The notes under the pieces are model-generated. The model ran no database searches. It saw only the letters and a list, made by a program, of their open reading frames with translations, and had not been told where the DNA came from. Of a stretch of DNA of 64,000 nucleotides, positions 34,456 to 43,438 are shown piece after piece. Numbering within the stretch: the first letter of the stretch is position 1; each line of letters starts with the position of its first letter. The stretch is from Opacimonas immobilis (GTDB taxonomy: Bacteria > Pseudomonadota > Gammaproteobacteria > Enterobacterales > Alteromonadaceae), in NCBI RefSeq assembly GCF_048282545.1, contig NZ_CP182485.1:1426001-1490000 (forward strand), given 5' to 3'. Both the position numbers and the translations under genes were made by a program.

Positions 34456-36560
34456 TGCATTTTTTACGTTGCTTGGGCTTAGCACTCTTTTACCTCTTTT
34501 TTTGTTTCTCTTATGCGGAGGAATACTTGATCCAACCTGGTGACGAATTAACGATCACCATCCCCGGAGAAGAAGCATTTTCAGTGCCTTTTACGGTTAA
34601 TCGAGACGGCGATATCCATCTACCTGAAATAGGTAGAGTAAGGGTTGCTGGGGTCTATGAAGAAGAACTACCATTGTTTCTTACAGAGTTTTTGGCAAAC
34701 GTTTATCGTGACTTGACTGGATTAGACGCATTTGTCGCCAAAAAACAAATGCTTATTTTTGTCAGTGGGTATGTCAAAGAACCCGGCGAATACGTCATCC
34801 CGAGAAGTGCAACGATACAAACCGCGTTACAGTATGCAGGAGGACTGCGCTCAGGAGCACAAATTAATAAATTGCAGCTTCGCAGACTGGATACGCAAAT
34901 CTATTTTGACTACAAATCTTATCTCGATTCCGGAGACACATCTCAGCTGCCACGTTTACGTGCAATGGATGAATTGTTTGTACCAGCCTCTCCAATCATT
35001 GGTAATGTCGAGATGGAATTTGATCCAGCCAAAATACCCGATTCAGGCGATGCTGCGCGAGACAATACTGCGATTAAAGTATTTGGTGAAGTCAAAAGTC
35101 CAGGTAGCTTCTCTTTCCGACCTGGAAAAAGCATCATTGACCTTTTAATGCGAGCAGGCGGTGTGACTCGATATGCTGGCGTCGAACAAATCCGGTTAAT
35201 TGCAGATGGTGAGCCTCAATTATTTAATTTGAAACGCTATTTGGAAACAGGTGATGAAGCGTTATTACCGGATATTCAACCAGGTACAACTATTTTTATT
35301 CCGATCCAAGTGGAAGAAATAAAAACAGGTGGTAACGTGGTATACATCATGGGTGAAGTAAAAAAGCCCGGTGCATTTGAAGGTAAAGAGGATGCGACGT
35401 TTATGGATATCCTCGCAAACGCAGGAGGCCCTACTCGATATGCTGAATCAAGACAAATTCGTGTCATCAAAGCCAATGGTGAAGTGATCCCATTCGATCT
35501 GACTGCATTTACCGAAGGTGGAAATAATATTTTGCCGCCTGAGATCGAAAATGGCGATGCGATCTTCATCCCTGAAAAGACCGATATCAACGAAAAGTCT
35601 TGGTTAAAAGTGACCCCTAATCGTGCGGTAAGAGTGATTGGTGAAGTCGTCAAGCCTGGACGATTTGAATGGTCGGATGAAATGTCTTTACTCGATTTGA
35701 TAGCCCATACCGGAGGCCCAACATCGCGTGCTGATACCTCTACTATAGAGGTCCTTTCTCCCCAACCTGATGGTAGCACGACCTTCACGGTTTTCAATTT
35801 AGATCATTTTATCAAAACAGGCCAACCAGAATCTGCATTGCCTAAGATTTATGCGGGGGCAACTGTGAGAGTACACGATCTCCCTGTCGATCCAACAGAT
35901 AATAAGTCGCAGTGGGTGAGACAATCATCTGAAAAATCCATTTATATTTTTGGTCAAGTCGGTGCACCAGGACGATATAAATTTGAAGATGATATGCATT
36001 TTTTAGATATTTTAGCAGCCGCTGATGGGCCGACCGATAAGGCGGATTTGCACAACATTCGAGTCAGTCATCGCGACTTACCATACAGCAAGGTCAGCAA
36101 ACTCAACTTAGCACTGTATTTTGAGACTGGTGATGAAAACATGTTACCAGAGGTCAAAACCGGTGATTCAATATATATTCCTGAGAAGGAGCGTCTGTGG
36201 ATTGATGAACCAAGTGAAAATACGGTACGTATTCTTGGCGCGATAAATAAGCCTGGGCGGTATCGCTTTACAGATGATATGACAGTCATTGATTTATTAG
36301 CACAAGCTGCTGGCACCAAAGGCGATGCTTATATTGAAAAAATCACTATTGTTAATCTTTCTTGTTGTAAAAACCAAGCACAAACCTTTGATTTGCTAGC
36401 GTTCAGTCAAACAGCAGACGTGACCAAACTGCCATTGCTCAGAGCTGGGGACACAGTATATGTGCCATATCGTTCAACAAGTGCGTTTCAAAAATGGCGT
36501 CAAGGTTTATCCGATGTCTTCCAGTTTGCATCGATAGCTGCACTTCTGGGAGTCATTTGA
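34455..36560 (+). CDS. Polysaccharide export protein with six SLBB repeats (SypC-like)
   Basis: 701 residues. A signal peptide (ends about SYAEEY) leads into a Poly_export domain (IQPGDELTITIPGEEAF). Six SLBB domains follow at intervals of about 90-105 residues, beginning near 105, 210, 298, 392, 497 and 594 (each like GEVKSPGSFSFRPG...DLLMRAGGV). A C-terminal hydrophobic helix, FQFASIAALLGVI, resembles the membrane-spanning helix of Wza. It should form the outer-membrane or periplasm-spanning export channel. Wza itself is about 380 residues, so the repeats make this unusually long. Start and stop overlap both neighbours. Confidence 0.92.
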   Translation: MHFLRCLGLALFYLFFCFSYAEEYLIQPGDELTITIPGEEAFSVPFTVNRDGDIHLPEIGRVRVAGVYEEELPLFLTEFLANVYRDLTGLDAFVAKKQMLIFVSGYVKEPGEYVIPRSATIQTALQYAGGLRSGAQINKLQLRRLDTQIYFDYKSYLDSGDTSQLPRLRAMDELFVPASPIIGNVEMEFDPAKIPDSGDAARDNTAIKVFGEVKSPGSFSFRPGKSIIDLLMRAGGVTRYAGVEQIRLIADGEPQLFNLKRYLETGDEALLPDIQPGTTIFIPIQVEEIKTGGNVVYIMGEVKKPGAFEGKEDATFMDILANAGGPTRYAESRQIRVIKANGEVIPFDLTAFTEGGNNILPPEIENGDAIFIPEKTDINEKSWLKVTPNRAVRVIGEVVKPGRFEWSDEMSLLDLIAHTGGPTSRADTSTIEVLSPQPDGSTTFTVFNLDHFIKTGQPESALPKIYAGATVRVHDLPVDPTDNKSQWVRQSSEKSIYIFGQVGAPGRYKFEDDMHFLDILAAADGPTDKADLHNIRVSHRDLPYSKVSKLNLALYFETGDENMLPEVKTGDSIYIPEKERLWIDEPSENTVRILGAINKPGRYRFTDDMTVIDLLAQAAGTKGDAYIEKITIVNLSCCKNQAQTFDLLAFSQTADVTKLPLLRAGDTVYVPYRSTSAFQKWRQGLSDVFQFASIAALLGVI

Positions 36561-37261
36561 TGTCTTATATTACCCTGAGTAACGAAATTGACTCGGTCTA
36601 CTCAAAGTTGTTAACAGAACACAAACGCAGTATTGCGGTGGTTGCGACAACGGCTGGGGAAGGGGTTACCTCAATGGTGCTGGCATTGGCGAGGCGAATA
36701 CTTCTATCAGGGCAAAGTGTGTTAGTGGTTGACTTTAATAGCCATAATCCATTTTTTTCGTCATCAATCTGTCTACCGCATTTTCAGCAACAAGATTTGC
36801 CACCGAGGTTGCTGACGGATGAACGTCATCAGCTAGTAATGACCGGTGTACAGGCGCCAACGAGTAAATCTAAACTACTGCACCTTAGATGCCCAGGTAA
36901 ACTCGAACAACAAATTTCACAATGGTTAACTGATTTTGATTTTGTCGTTTTTGATACCACGCCATTCGGGCAAGTGAATCAGCATAATATTCCTGCACAA
37001 CGGGTTGCGGCTGCAGTGGACTCCTGTATTTTGATGGTCCTTTCTGGTGTGACTACGGATGTTATGGTGCAAGAAAGTGTGAATAAACTCAATAAAGTGG
37101 ATGCATCGATATTGGGAGTGGTCATTAACGATAAGTATTCGCCCACCTTGCAATCGGAGCTTATTCGGGAAGTGATGCGGTTACCTGATTTTTGGGGTAA
37201 GTTAAGAGCCACTTTCGTAAAAGTGATACGAGAAAATAAATTATTACGCATGGATGTGTAG
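36560..37261 (+). CDS. CpsD/Wzc-like P-loop ATPase with degenerate Walker A (SypD-like)
   Basis: 233 residues from the ATG at 36560, overlapping the upstream stop by one base (TGATG). The fold is that of the MinD/BY-kinase family: SIAVVATTAGEGVTSMVLALARRILLSGQSVLVVDF and FDFVVFDTTPFGQV (Walker A, A' and B equivalents). The P-loop lysine is replaced: AGEGVTS has Val36 where kinases have Lys. There is no C-terminal tyrosine cluster. It therefore probably lacks kinase activity and may be a structural regulator of chain length or export. It is fourth in the sypABCDE-like order. Confidence 0.82.
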   Translation: MSYITLSNEIDSVYSKLLTEHKRSIAVVATTAGEGVTSMVLALARRILLSGQSVLVVDFNSHNPFFSSSICLPHFQQQDLPPRLLTDERHQLVMTGVQAPTSKSKLLHLRCPGKLEQQISQWLTDFDFVVFDTTPFGQVNQHNIPAQRVAAAVDSCILMVLSGVTTDVMVQESVNKLNKVDASILGVVINDKYSPTLQSELIREVMRLPDFWGKLRATFVKVIRENKLLRMDV

Positions 37262-38785
37262 ATGAACCAAACATTATTTCAAATTAACCTAAATAACCAC
37301 ATATCCAGTGCTCGTAAATTCAGAGAATACTTGCAAAAAGCTTTGATGAATGTGGTCAGAGAATCGAGCGTAAAAAATAAAATTTTGCTGGTAATGAGTG
37401 AGGCCGTCAGCAATATTAATAAGCACAATGACTTGCTTGGTGTCACGGTCACCGTCAAATTTGGCAAAAGTGATACGGGGTATTGGCTTGAAATTTTAGA
37501 TGATGCCCCTGCGTTTAATCCGTTAGAGGTAGAGACTGCGGAACAAGATGATGACTTTCCGTTACTTGAGAGTCAAAGAGGTATTTATCTGATCAAGCAA
37601 CAATGTGATGATATTGTGTATCAATATCTAGAAAAAAGTCGACTAAATTCATTGCGCTGTACTTGGGAATATCAGTTAAAAGAACACAAGAAATCCATCC
37701 TAATTGTTGATGACAGTCACGTCGAAGTGACTATTCTCAAACATCAGCTCAGTGACGAGTATCATGTGATAACGTGTGAAAACACTATTATAGCCACACA
37801 AATCATTGAGCAAAATACGTTTGACCTGATTTTATGTGATGTGCACATGCCGAGAGTCAGTGGTATCGATTTGTATGTATATCTGCAGAAAAACAAAAAA
37901 GAGATGGTGCCTTTTATTTTTATCACTTGCAGTGAAGATATTGAGATGCTCGAACAAGCTTATCATTTAGGGGCAGACGATGTATTGTGTAAACCCATTC
38001 CAAAAACCATTTTATTAAATACTGTCAAACGAGTTTTGAAGCGCAATCAACACATGTATCGCAGGCTTCAAGACCGTATTGATAAAAAAATTTCTCAGTC
38101 TTTATTACCATCTATCCCAGAAAATCTAAAGTCTTGGAATATTGCAGTCGGCTATCGCAACACGGGTAAAGGGGGCGGGGATTTTTTATTACATCAGCCC
38201 AGTATTAGCGGCGATACTATCGTGTTGGTAGACATCATGGGACACGATGATAGTGCTAAATTCTTCTCCTTTGCTTATGCTGGATACATCAGAGGCTTGT
38301 TGTATAACAATCACTTGATTAATAATCCGCATGAACTATTACTCACCTTATCCAACATGGCGTTAAATGATGAACTCTTTTCACGTATAAATTTAACATG
38401 TTGTTTGTTGCATCTGGGGCAGGAACGGCAATTAAAGTATGTTAGTGCTGGTCATCCTGAGGGCGTTCTGATCACTTCCGATGGCGTAAGCCCGATTGAG
38501 CAAAGTGGTATTATTCCTGGGATCATTCCAAACGCCACTTATGAAACGACGACTTTTATGCTTCCAGAAGACGGCAGAGTCGCGATATTTACCGATGGAT
38601 TATTTGAAGCAGCCATTGATGTTCCCTCTCGAAAAATACTTAAAGAATTGATGTTTGACACCTTGCAAAAAACAAGAGAGTGCGAAGTGCAAATTGCAAT
38701 GGATGAACTTTTGTATCAGTTCGACAAATTCACACATGAACGTCCACTAGATGATTTAATCTTGTGCTTAATCGACTTAGATTAA
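37262..38785 (+). CDS. RsbW-like kinase / receiver / PP2C phosphatase fusion (SypE-like)
   Basis: 507 residues with three domains. An HATPase_c_2 anti-sigma kinase domain (1-135) has the N box MSEAVSNINKH and the G2 box SQRGIYLI. A receiver domain (145-265) has Asp150/Asp151, phospho-acceptor Asp193 in LILCDVHMPRVSG and Lys244 in LCKPI. A SpoIIE-type PP2C domain (285-505) has metal Asp324 in VLVDIMGHD and AIFTDGLFEA. This order is that of V. fischeri SypE, which both phosphorylates and dephosphorylates SypA. It is expected to act on the STAS protein encoded first in this operon. Start is adjacent to the upstream stop. Confidence 0.9.
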   Translation: MNQTLFQINLNNHISSARKFREYLQKALMNVVRESSVKNKILLVMSEAVSNINKHNDLLGVTVTVKFGKSDTGYWLEILDDAPAFNPLEVETAEQDDDFPLLESQRGIYLIKQQCDDIVYQYLEKSRLNSLRCTWEYQLKEHKKSILIVDDSHVEVTILKHQLSDEYHVITCENTIIATQIIEQNTFDLILCDVHMPRVSGIDLYVYLQKNKKEMVPFIFITCSEDIEMLEQAYHLGADDVLCKPIPKTILLNTVKRVLKRNQHMYRRLQDRIDKKISQSLLPSIPENLKSWNIAVGYRNTGKGGGDFLLHQPSISGDTIVLVDIMGHDDSAKFFSFAYAGYIRGLLYNNHLINNPHELLLTLSNMALNDELFSRINLTCCLLHLGQERQLKYVSAGHPEGVLITSDGVSPIEQSGIIPGIIPNATYETTTFMLPEDGRVAIFTDGLFEAAIDVPSRKILKELMFDTLQKTRECEVQIAMDELLYQFDKFTHERPLDDLILCLIDLD

Positions 38786-38802
38786 ACATAAGATTCATCG
38801 TA

Positions 38803-39963
38803 TTATACTTTTTTCCACGGTTTACGACTTCGATATATCATGTAATCGAGGGCGCCAACCAAGCCACTTAAATGTCCTCTAAATAAATAAGACACCATTT
38901 TGACATATCGGTTATGACTTGCGAATTCGTAGCGAAGTTCTAGAAACAGCAATAGATAAAAAAGGTTTTGCAATATAAATTCGTAGACAAAAATGGGGTG
39001 ACTATTCAATAACATCGCATTGGATAGATAGGTTATGATCATCAAAAACGGAATAACGACCCTCAGCGCTTTGCCAGATGCAAATAAAAAGGCAACTTGC
39101 TTATATTTGGGACGCAGCAACGACTTTAAGCGCACCACTTGTTGCACATTGCCAGCGGATATTCGTTTGCGGCGTTGTTGGTTCATTGTATGACAACTCG
39201 CCTCTAACTCTAATGCATGGACGTCTTTGAGTTGTTTGACTTTGAATCCTTGCTTAACAATACGCATAGGCAAAATAAAATCATCGTTGATGGTATCGTG
39301 TTCTAACTCAGTGAATAGTTTGCTACGGAAAATATAAAAAGCGCCATGTGCTCCAAGTGTAGAGAATAATAGCGATTCTTGTTGTTTGATTTTTGACTGA
39401 TACAACCAATAAGACTGTTCTCCAGCTTGGTTGTTGTATAACTTGTAATGCGAGTTCACAACACCGACTTCTGGGTCCAAAAACATTTGTGCTGAGAGTT
39501 TTAATCCATCAATGGAGATGAGCGCTGACACATCAGACATCGCTACCAACTCAGTTCTAATAAGCTTCATACCTTCATTGATAACAGCAATCTTGCCTCG
39601 ATTTGTGGGAAACTCGATCACTTGGAGGTTTAATTTTTGGCACTCAGGATATGCTTGACATTGTTTGGCAATTTCGACCGTGTTGTCGGTACAGCCATCG
39701 CACAATATCAATATATTCAACTTGTCTTGCGGATAATCTAGAATCGTAAGATTCAATACTTTATCTGCAATCCACTGTGCTTCATTATACGCAGGGATGA
39801 GTATGGTAATTCCAGGTAAGTCTTTCTCTGCAATTTCAACGGCATTTTCACCTTCCTGATGTTTACCTTTGGTCAACCATGTCAGCAACAGGGGATAAAT
39901 AATATGATGGTATAAAATCAAAAATATAGCTACACCATGGATGAAAAAGAGGGCTGCAGTCAT
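38803..39963 (-). CDS. Membrane-bound family 2 glycosyltransferase
   Basis: 386 residues. An N-terminal membrane helix (FIHGVAIFLILYHHIIYPLLLTWL) precedes a GT-A domain with ITILIPAYNEAQWIADKVLNL, LCDGCTDNT, MSDVSALI (nucleotide/metal) and a QQRRKRISAGN segment like the QxxRW motif of processive synthases. About three C-terminal membrane helices follow. It resembles cellulose synthase-like and EPS transferases. It is last in the minus-strand polysaccharide run, overlapping the upstream GT4 gene by 4 bp and converging on the SypE-like gene 17 bp away. The sugar donor is unknown. Confidence 0.88.
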   Translation of the reverse strand: MTAALFFIHGVAIFLILYHHIIYPLLLTWLTKGKHQEGENAVEIAEKDLPGITILIPAYNEAQWIADKVLNLTILDYPQDKLNILILCDGCTDNTVEIAKQCQAYPECQKLNLQVIEFPTNRGKIAVINEGMKLIRTELVAMSDVSALISIDGLKLSAQMFLDPEVGVVNSHYKLYNNQAGEQSYWLYQSKIKQQESLLFSTLGAHGAFYIFRSKLFTELEHDTINDDFILPMRIVKQGFKVKQLKDVHALELEASCHTMNQQRRKRISAGNVQQVVRLKSLLRPKYKQVAFLFASGKALRVVIPFLMIITYLSNAMLLNSHPIFVYEFILQNLFYLLLFLELRYEFASHNRYVKMVSYLFRGHLSGLVGALDYMIYRSRKPWKKV

Positions 39964-41084
39964 TCATAAGCTCCTTGTGTATAAATGCCAAAATATTTAC
40001 TCATGGTGTGGTCAAAATGATTGTGCTCAAAGACGTGCTGGCGGGGATCACATTCAGGTGTATGGTGAAATAAATGTGTGATGGCATTACCGAGTAAATC
40101 CGGTCTTTGCACAGGAACAGCTGTCCCTGTCAGAGGGCACAAGGTTTCAGTACTGCCACCAGTATCCGTCACAATACATGGAACAGAACAAGCTTGAGCT
40201 TCGAGCGTAGATATGGGGTAGCCTTCCTTTAACGAGGGCAAGCAAAAACAGTCAAGCGCTTGATAAAAGGTTTTCATCTGTTCGACATGCCCCAAAAATA
40301 CCACGCGATCTGCAACGCCAAGAGCTTGTGCATATTGCTTCAATGCACTGGCCTGAGAACCATCTCCTGCTATTGCAAGATACACAGTCGGTGGCGTGTT
40401 GATCATAGCGTCTAATAATGTTTTGTGATCTTTTACTAACTCTAAACGCCCAGCATTACCAACCCAAAAACCATATTGACGCAATCCAAAATAAGCACGC
40501 GCGTAGCTCTTGTTGCCACTGCGAAATTGCGACACATCGACGCCATTAGGAATGACTTTATTGACTTTTATTCCTGTGTTTTTTTCAAACGCACGCGCAA
40601 CAAATTGTGCATCGGCGACGATTGTAGGGCGGACCACTCGCAAGATGGCTTTTTGTAATGTTCTTCTGCGAAAGTTCTCTAGATGCCAAGCGTCATGCTC
40701 TGTATGTACGACATGACATTTGGCCATTTTGGCGGCAATCCCGCCGTACAACAGCGGGCCAATATGATGGGTGTGCACCACATCAATTTTGTTTTCGAGA
40801 AAATAATCTCGAAGTTTTATGATTAATGATGGGGTAACGCCATTTTCTTTGGCAAAGCCTATCCATGGCGTTTTTAGTGTCGATAAACGCTGCCAATCTC
40901 GTAACAATTCTTCTGGCTGACCTTGCAGACTGATGACTCTAGATTGCACAGTGCCTCGCATGGCGTTTGCCATATTCAGCACCATCGTTTCGATACCACC
41001 AGGTTGTAAATGTTGAACAATATGGGCGATGCGTAATATGTTATTCGTTTGTTTTAATTGAGCTGGGCTGCGAGTTGCTTCCAT
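39960..41084 (-). CDS. Family 4 glycosyltransferase (GT-B)
   Basis: 374 residues. LRIAHIVQHLQPGGIETMVLNMANAM is the acceptor domain start seen in TIGR03088-type, exopolysaccharide-associated transferases. The donor-domain motifs are VIPNGVDVSQF, YGFWVGNAGRLELVKDHKTLLDA, LAIAGDGSQASALK and LDCFCLPSLKEGYPISTLEAQACSVP (the E-x7-E element). The start ATG lies 44 bp inside the upstream gene. It probably adds one sugar of the repeating unit on the cytoplasmic face. Confidence 0.9.
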   Translation of the reverse strand: MEATRSPAQLKQTNNILRIAHIVQHLQPGGIETMVLNMANAMRGTVQSRVISLQGQPEELLRDWQRLSTLKTPWIGFAKENGVTPSLIIKLRDYFLENKIDVVHTHHIGPLLYGGIAAKMAKCHVVHTEHDAWHLENFRRRTLQKAILRVVRPTIVADAQFVARAFEKNTGIKVNKVIPNGVDVSQFRSGNKSYARAYFGLRQYGFWVGNAGRLELVKDHKTLLDAMINTPPTVYLAIAGDGSQASALKQYAQALGVADRVVFLGHVEQMKTFYQALDCFCLPSLKEGYPISTLEAQACSVPCIVTDTGGSTETLCPLTGTAVPVQRPDLLGNAITHLFHHTPECDPRQHVFEHNHFDHTMSKYFGIYTQGAYE

Positions 41085-43431
41085 GCGATGCCTCCGTATG
41101 AATATGGTTAGCTAATTGTTTTATCTCAATAAGCCATTGGGTAAGGGTGGAGGTCTCAACATTGAGAGGGGAACCTTGTTGTTTGATAGCCTTCTGTATA
41201 GATGTGATTAATTGAGCTGCGCGTAAGTCGTGTTTGGCAGTGGTCGTTAACCACTGTAGCCACCTCTGGTCATATATGCCCTGACTGATGGCAAGTAAAG
41301 TCCAATCTACATCTGGTTTGGTAGAGCATAATTCTGCGGCTGGGTAGATGAAAAACACATCGTCTTCACGGGCATCCACCGGTGAGAATGGATAAGCACT
41401 TGGCATTCGGGCATGCCATTGAAAATAACCGTCAGTTTGCCAGTGCCAAGTGGCTAACCCGGCAGCATGTCGATGTTGTTCAATATTATATAAATACACT
41501 TTTGAATCTTCTTGTGCCAACAGGTGGAAGTCGTTGTCGTTTAACTCAACAGATGAATTGACGAGTTTAGCCGAAACAGAATTGAACCATTGCGTATCTT
41601 CTGGCGCGTTAAAATGCCCTGCTGTGATATCCAGTAGCGAGTCAGTGGTCGTGGTAAAGGGCGGACTTGCGGCATTACTTGGTTCATCTGCAATCGACCA
41701 AAATAATTCAATGTTGGGAAACTCAGTGCGCACTAATGCATCGACTTTTTGGATTTGGGCAATCGCAGCGGATACTCCCATTGTTGCAACTAAGCGTTTA
41801 TATGGCGCGTATGCAAGAATGGTCTGATTCAGCCCCGCTGCATCAACATTTTTTAATCGTTTTAAAAATGCTTTAGTTTCCACGTCGTTTGACGGTGTAG
41901 GCAGTCCAGGTGAAAGCGCATTTAAACCGAAGCTTTTTAATCTATCTAAGTCACAACGGTAAGCTCGATTTGGGGCGAGTGACGAAAACCATTCGCGCTG
42001 ATAAGGCACTTCAAGATACACACCAACACTGGTAGTTAACTTTGGTAATGGCAGGTTTAATACAGTCACTTGAAGCGGAATTGAACGTGGATTTCCATGG
42101 ACTGTGAAGATCATTTCGTAGTGGTACGTTCCAGCAAGTGTATTCGGTAGTGTTGCTACCGAAAGTGTACTGATACTGGGTAATGTCTGTTGTTCAGATA
42201 TCGGATGGTGGCTGAGACGTTGCGCGGAAAAGTGCAGTAAATTACCTTGTAATGACTTACGCCGAAGTTGCCAATTTACATGTCTTGGTGTCACTATTGG
42301 GGAAGATGTAAGGGCACTCGTAATTTGTCCCTTATCCTTCTCTGTCACGCGTACAATGTTAAAATCTGCAGCAAACTCATAAGTGAAGGCCAAATGCTGT
42401 TGTTCATCTTGTGCCATCACTAGTGTTAATGGAGAGTTTATGTCTTGAATCGGCATTGGGATGAAAAGCGCATCTGTTATTGGCCAGTTTTGCCGCCACC
42501 ATAACGCCTGTTGATGCGTCACGTGGTCGATTGCCTTTTCCTCACCTAATGGCTCAATCAGTAATCCCGCTAGATATTTAGCTGCTGGCTGGTCTCCGCT
42601 GAACGTCAATATATTTTGGGAAGTGTTCGTTTCCAATGTATAAGAATGATGACCATAAAAAGGCACAACGATGTCATTAAATACATCTGGTTTATCAGAA
42701 TATGAAGGCTGCCTTAAATAGCGCTGCTTCTGCCAAGTATCTGGTGTCCAGTTTATCTGCTCAAGGAGCGTGTTATTAAAAGTGATGGTTCGCGTCAAAA
42801 AATGCGGGGTATATTCCCAGTCTCCCATGTCTTCAAGCCATAAATGAATACGGTAACGTCCGGGCCCGATAGGGAGTTTTAGGGTATCTATCCCTTTAAT
42901 ACCATCGCTGATAAGGCCATCATTGACGCCGTTGTGGCGATCCCTTTGCAGCGGAGTAAGGCGGCCTGACAGCGCAGGGTGTGTTGGGGTGATACGTTCA
43001 AAACCAGGCCAGACTTTACTATTGGGAGCACCAAAATCCCATGCAATAAGTTCTTCGGGCAAGGGCATTATCGGTTTGCTCGTGGTTGCTGCAAAGTCAA
43101 TATTTGCATGTGAATTACCGGCAAAAATATAAATGGTTTGAATGTCCTCGGGCTTCATCTGTCGTTTATTACTTGTGTATAACTCACTCGTACTCAGGTG
43201 AAAAGTAAAACTCCCAGGCAGTACAGTACGTTCATAATTGACGCGTTGTGCATAGTTCGGCGACGTTCTATCATCAATTCTAACCACGACAATTTGAGGC
43301 ACATTGGTATGGTTTGTCCCTTTGAATTCTAGGAATTTATTGGTTAGATCGTGTTGACTCACGTGCCAAACATGTTTTGCTTCAACATATGATGAAGCCA
43401 TCATAGCCACCAGGATCAACAGAAAGCGCAT
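41041..43431 (-). CDS. Secreted glycoside hydrolase-like protein (DUF4091-like C-terminus)
   Basis: 796 residues from the ATG at 43431 (seven bases after the Wzz stop); a GTG nine codons upstream is also open. The signal peptide is MRFLLILVAMMASSYVEA. The N-terminal half looks like beta-sandwich modules, including a malectin/carbohydrate-binding-like stretch (IAWDFGAPNSKVWPGFE). The C-terminal half has barrel-like features with FWSIADEPSNA as a possible catalytic acid region and DGYFQWHARMPSAYPFSPVD...FFIYPA, which recalls DUF4091 glycosidase-like proteins. I infer periplasmic trimming of the polysaccharide. No activity can be named, and family membership is tentative. Confidence 0.65.
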   Translation of the reverse strand: MRFLLILVAMMASSYVEAKHVWHVSQHDLTNKFLEFKGTNHTNVPQIVVVRIDDRTSPNYAQRVNYERTVLPGSFTFHLSTSELYTSNKRQMKPEDIQTIYIFAGNSHANIDFAATTSKPIMPLPEELIAWDFGAPNSKVWPGFERITPTHPALSGRLTPLQRDRHNGVNDGLISDGIKGIDTLKLPIGPGRYRIHLWLEDMGDWEYTPHFLTRTITFNNTLLEQINWTPDTWQKQRYLRQPSYSDKPDVFNDIVVPFYGHHSYTLETNTSQNILTFSGDQPAAKYLAGLLIEPLGEEKAIDHVTHQQALWWRQNWPITDALFIPMPIQDINSPLTLVMAQDEQQHLAFTYEFAADFNIVRVTEKDKGQITSALTSSPIVTPRHVNWQLRRKSLQGNLLHFSAQRLSHHPISEQQTLPSISTLSVATLPNTLAGTYHYEMIFTVHGNPRSIPLQVTVLNLPLPKLTTSVGVYLEVPYQREWFSSLAPNRAYRCDLDRLKSFGLNALSPGLPTPSNDVETKAFLKRLKNVDAAGLNQTILAYAPYKRLVATMGVSAAIAQIQKVDALVRTEFPNIELFWSIADEPSNAASPPFTTTTDSLLDITAGHFNAPEDTQWFNSVSAKLVNSSVELNDNDFHLLAQEDSKVYLYNIEQHRHAAGLATWHWQTDGYFQWHARMPSAYPFSPVDAREDDVFFIYPAAELCSTKPDVDWTLLAISQGIYDQRWLQWLTTTAKHDLRAAQLITSIQKAIKQQGSPLNVETSTLTQWLIEIKQLANHIHTEASHGSNSQPSSIKTNE

Positions 43432-43438
43432 ATTATGT

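Noticed and set aside
35276..35797. Minus-strand frame within the SLBB gene
   Set aside because: It lies wholly inside the six-repeat export gene, reflects repeated codon patterns and lacks an RBS. Shadow frame.
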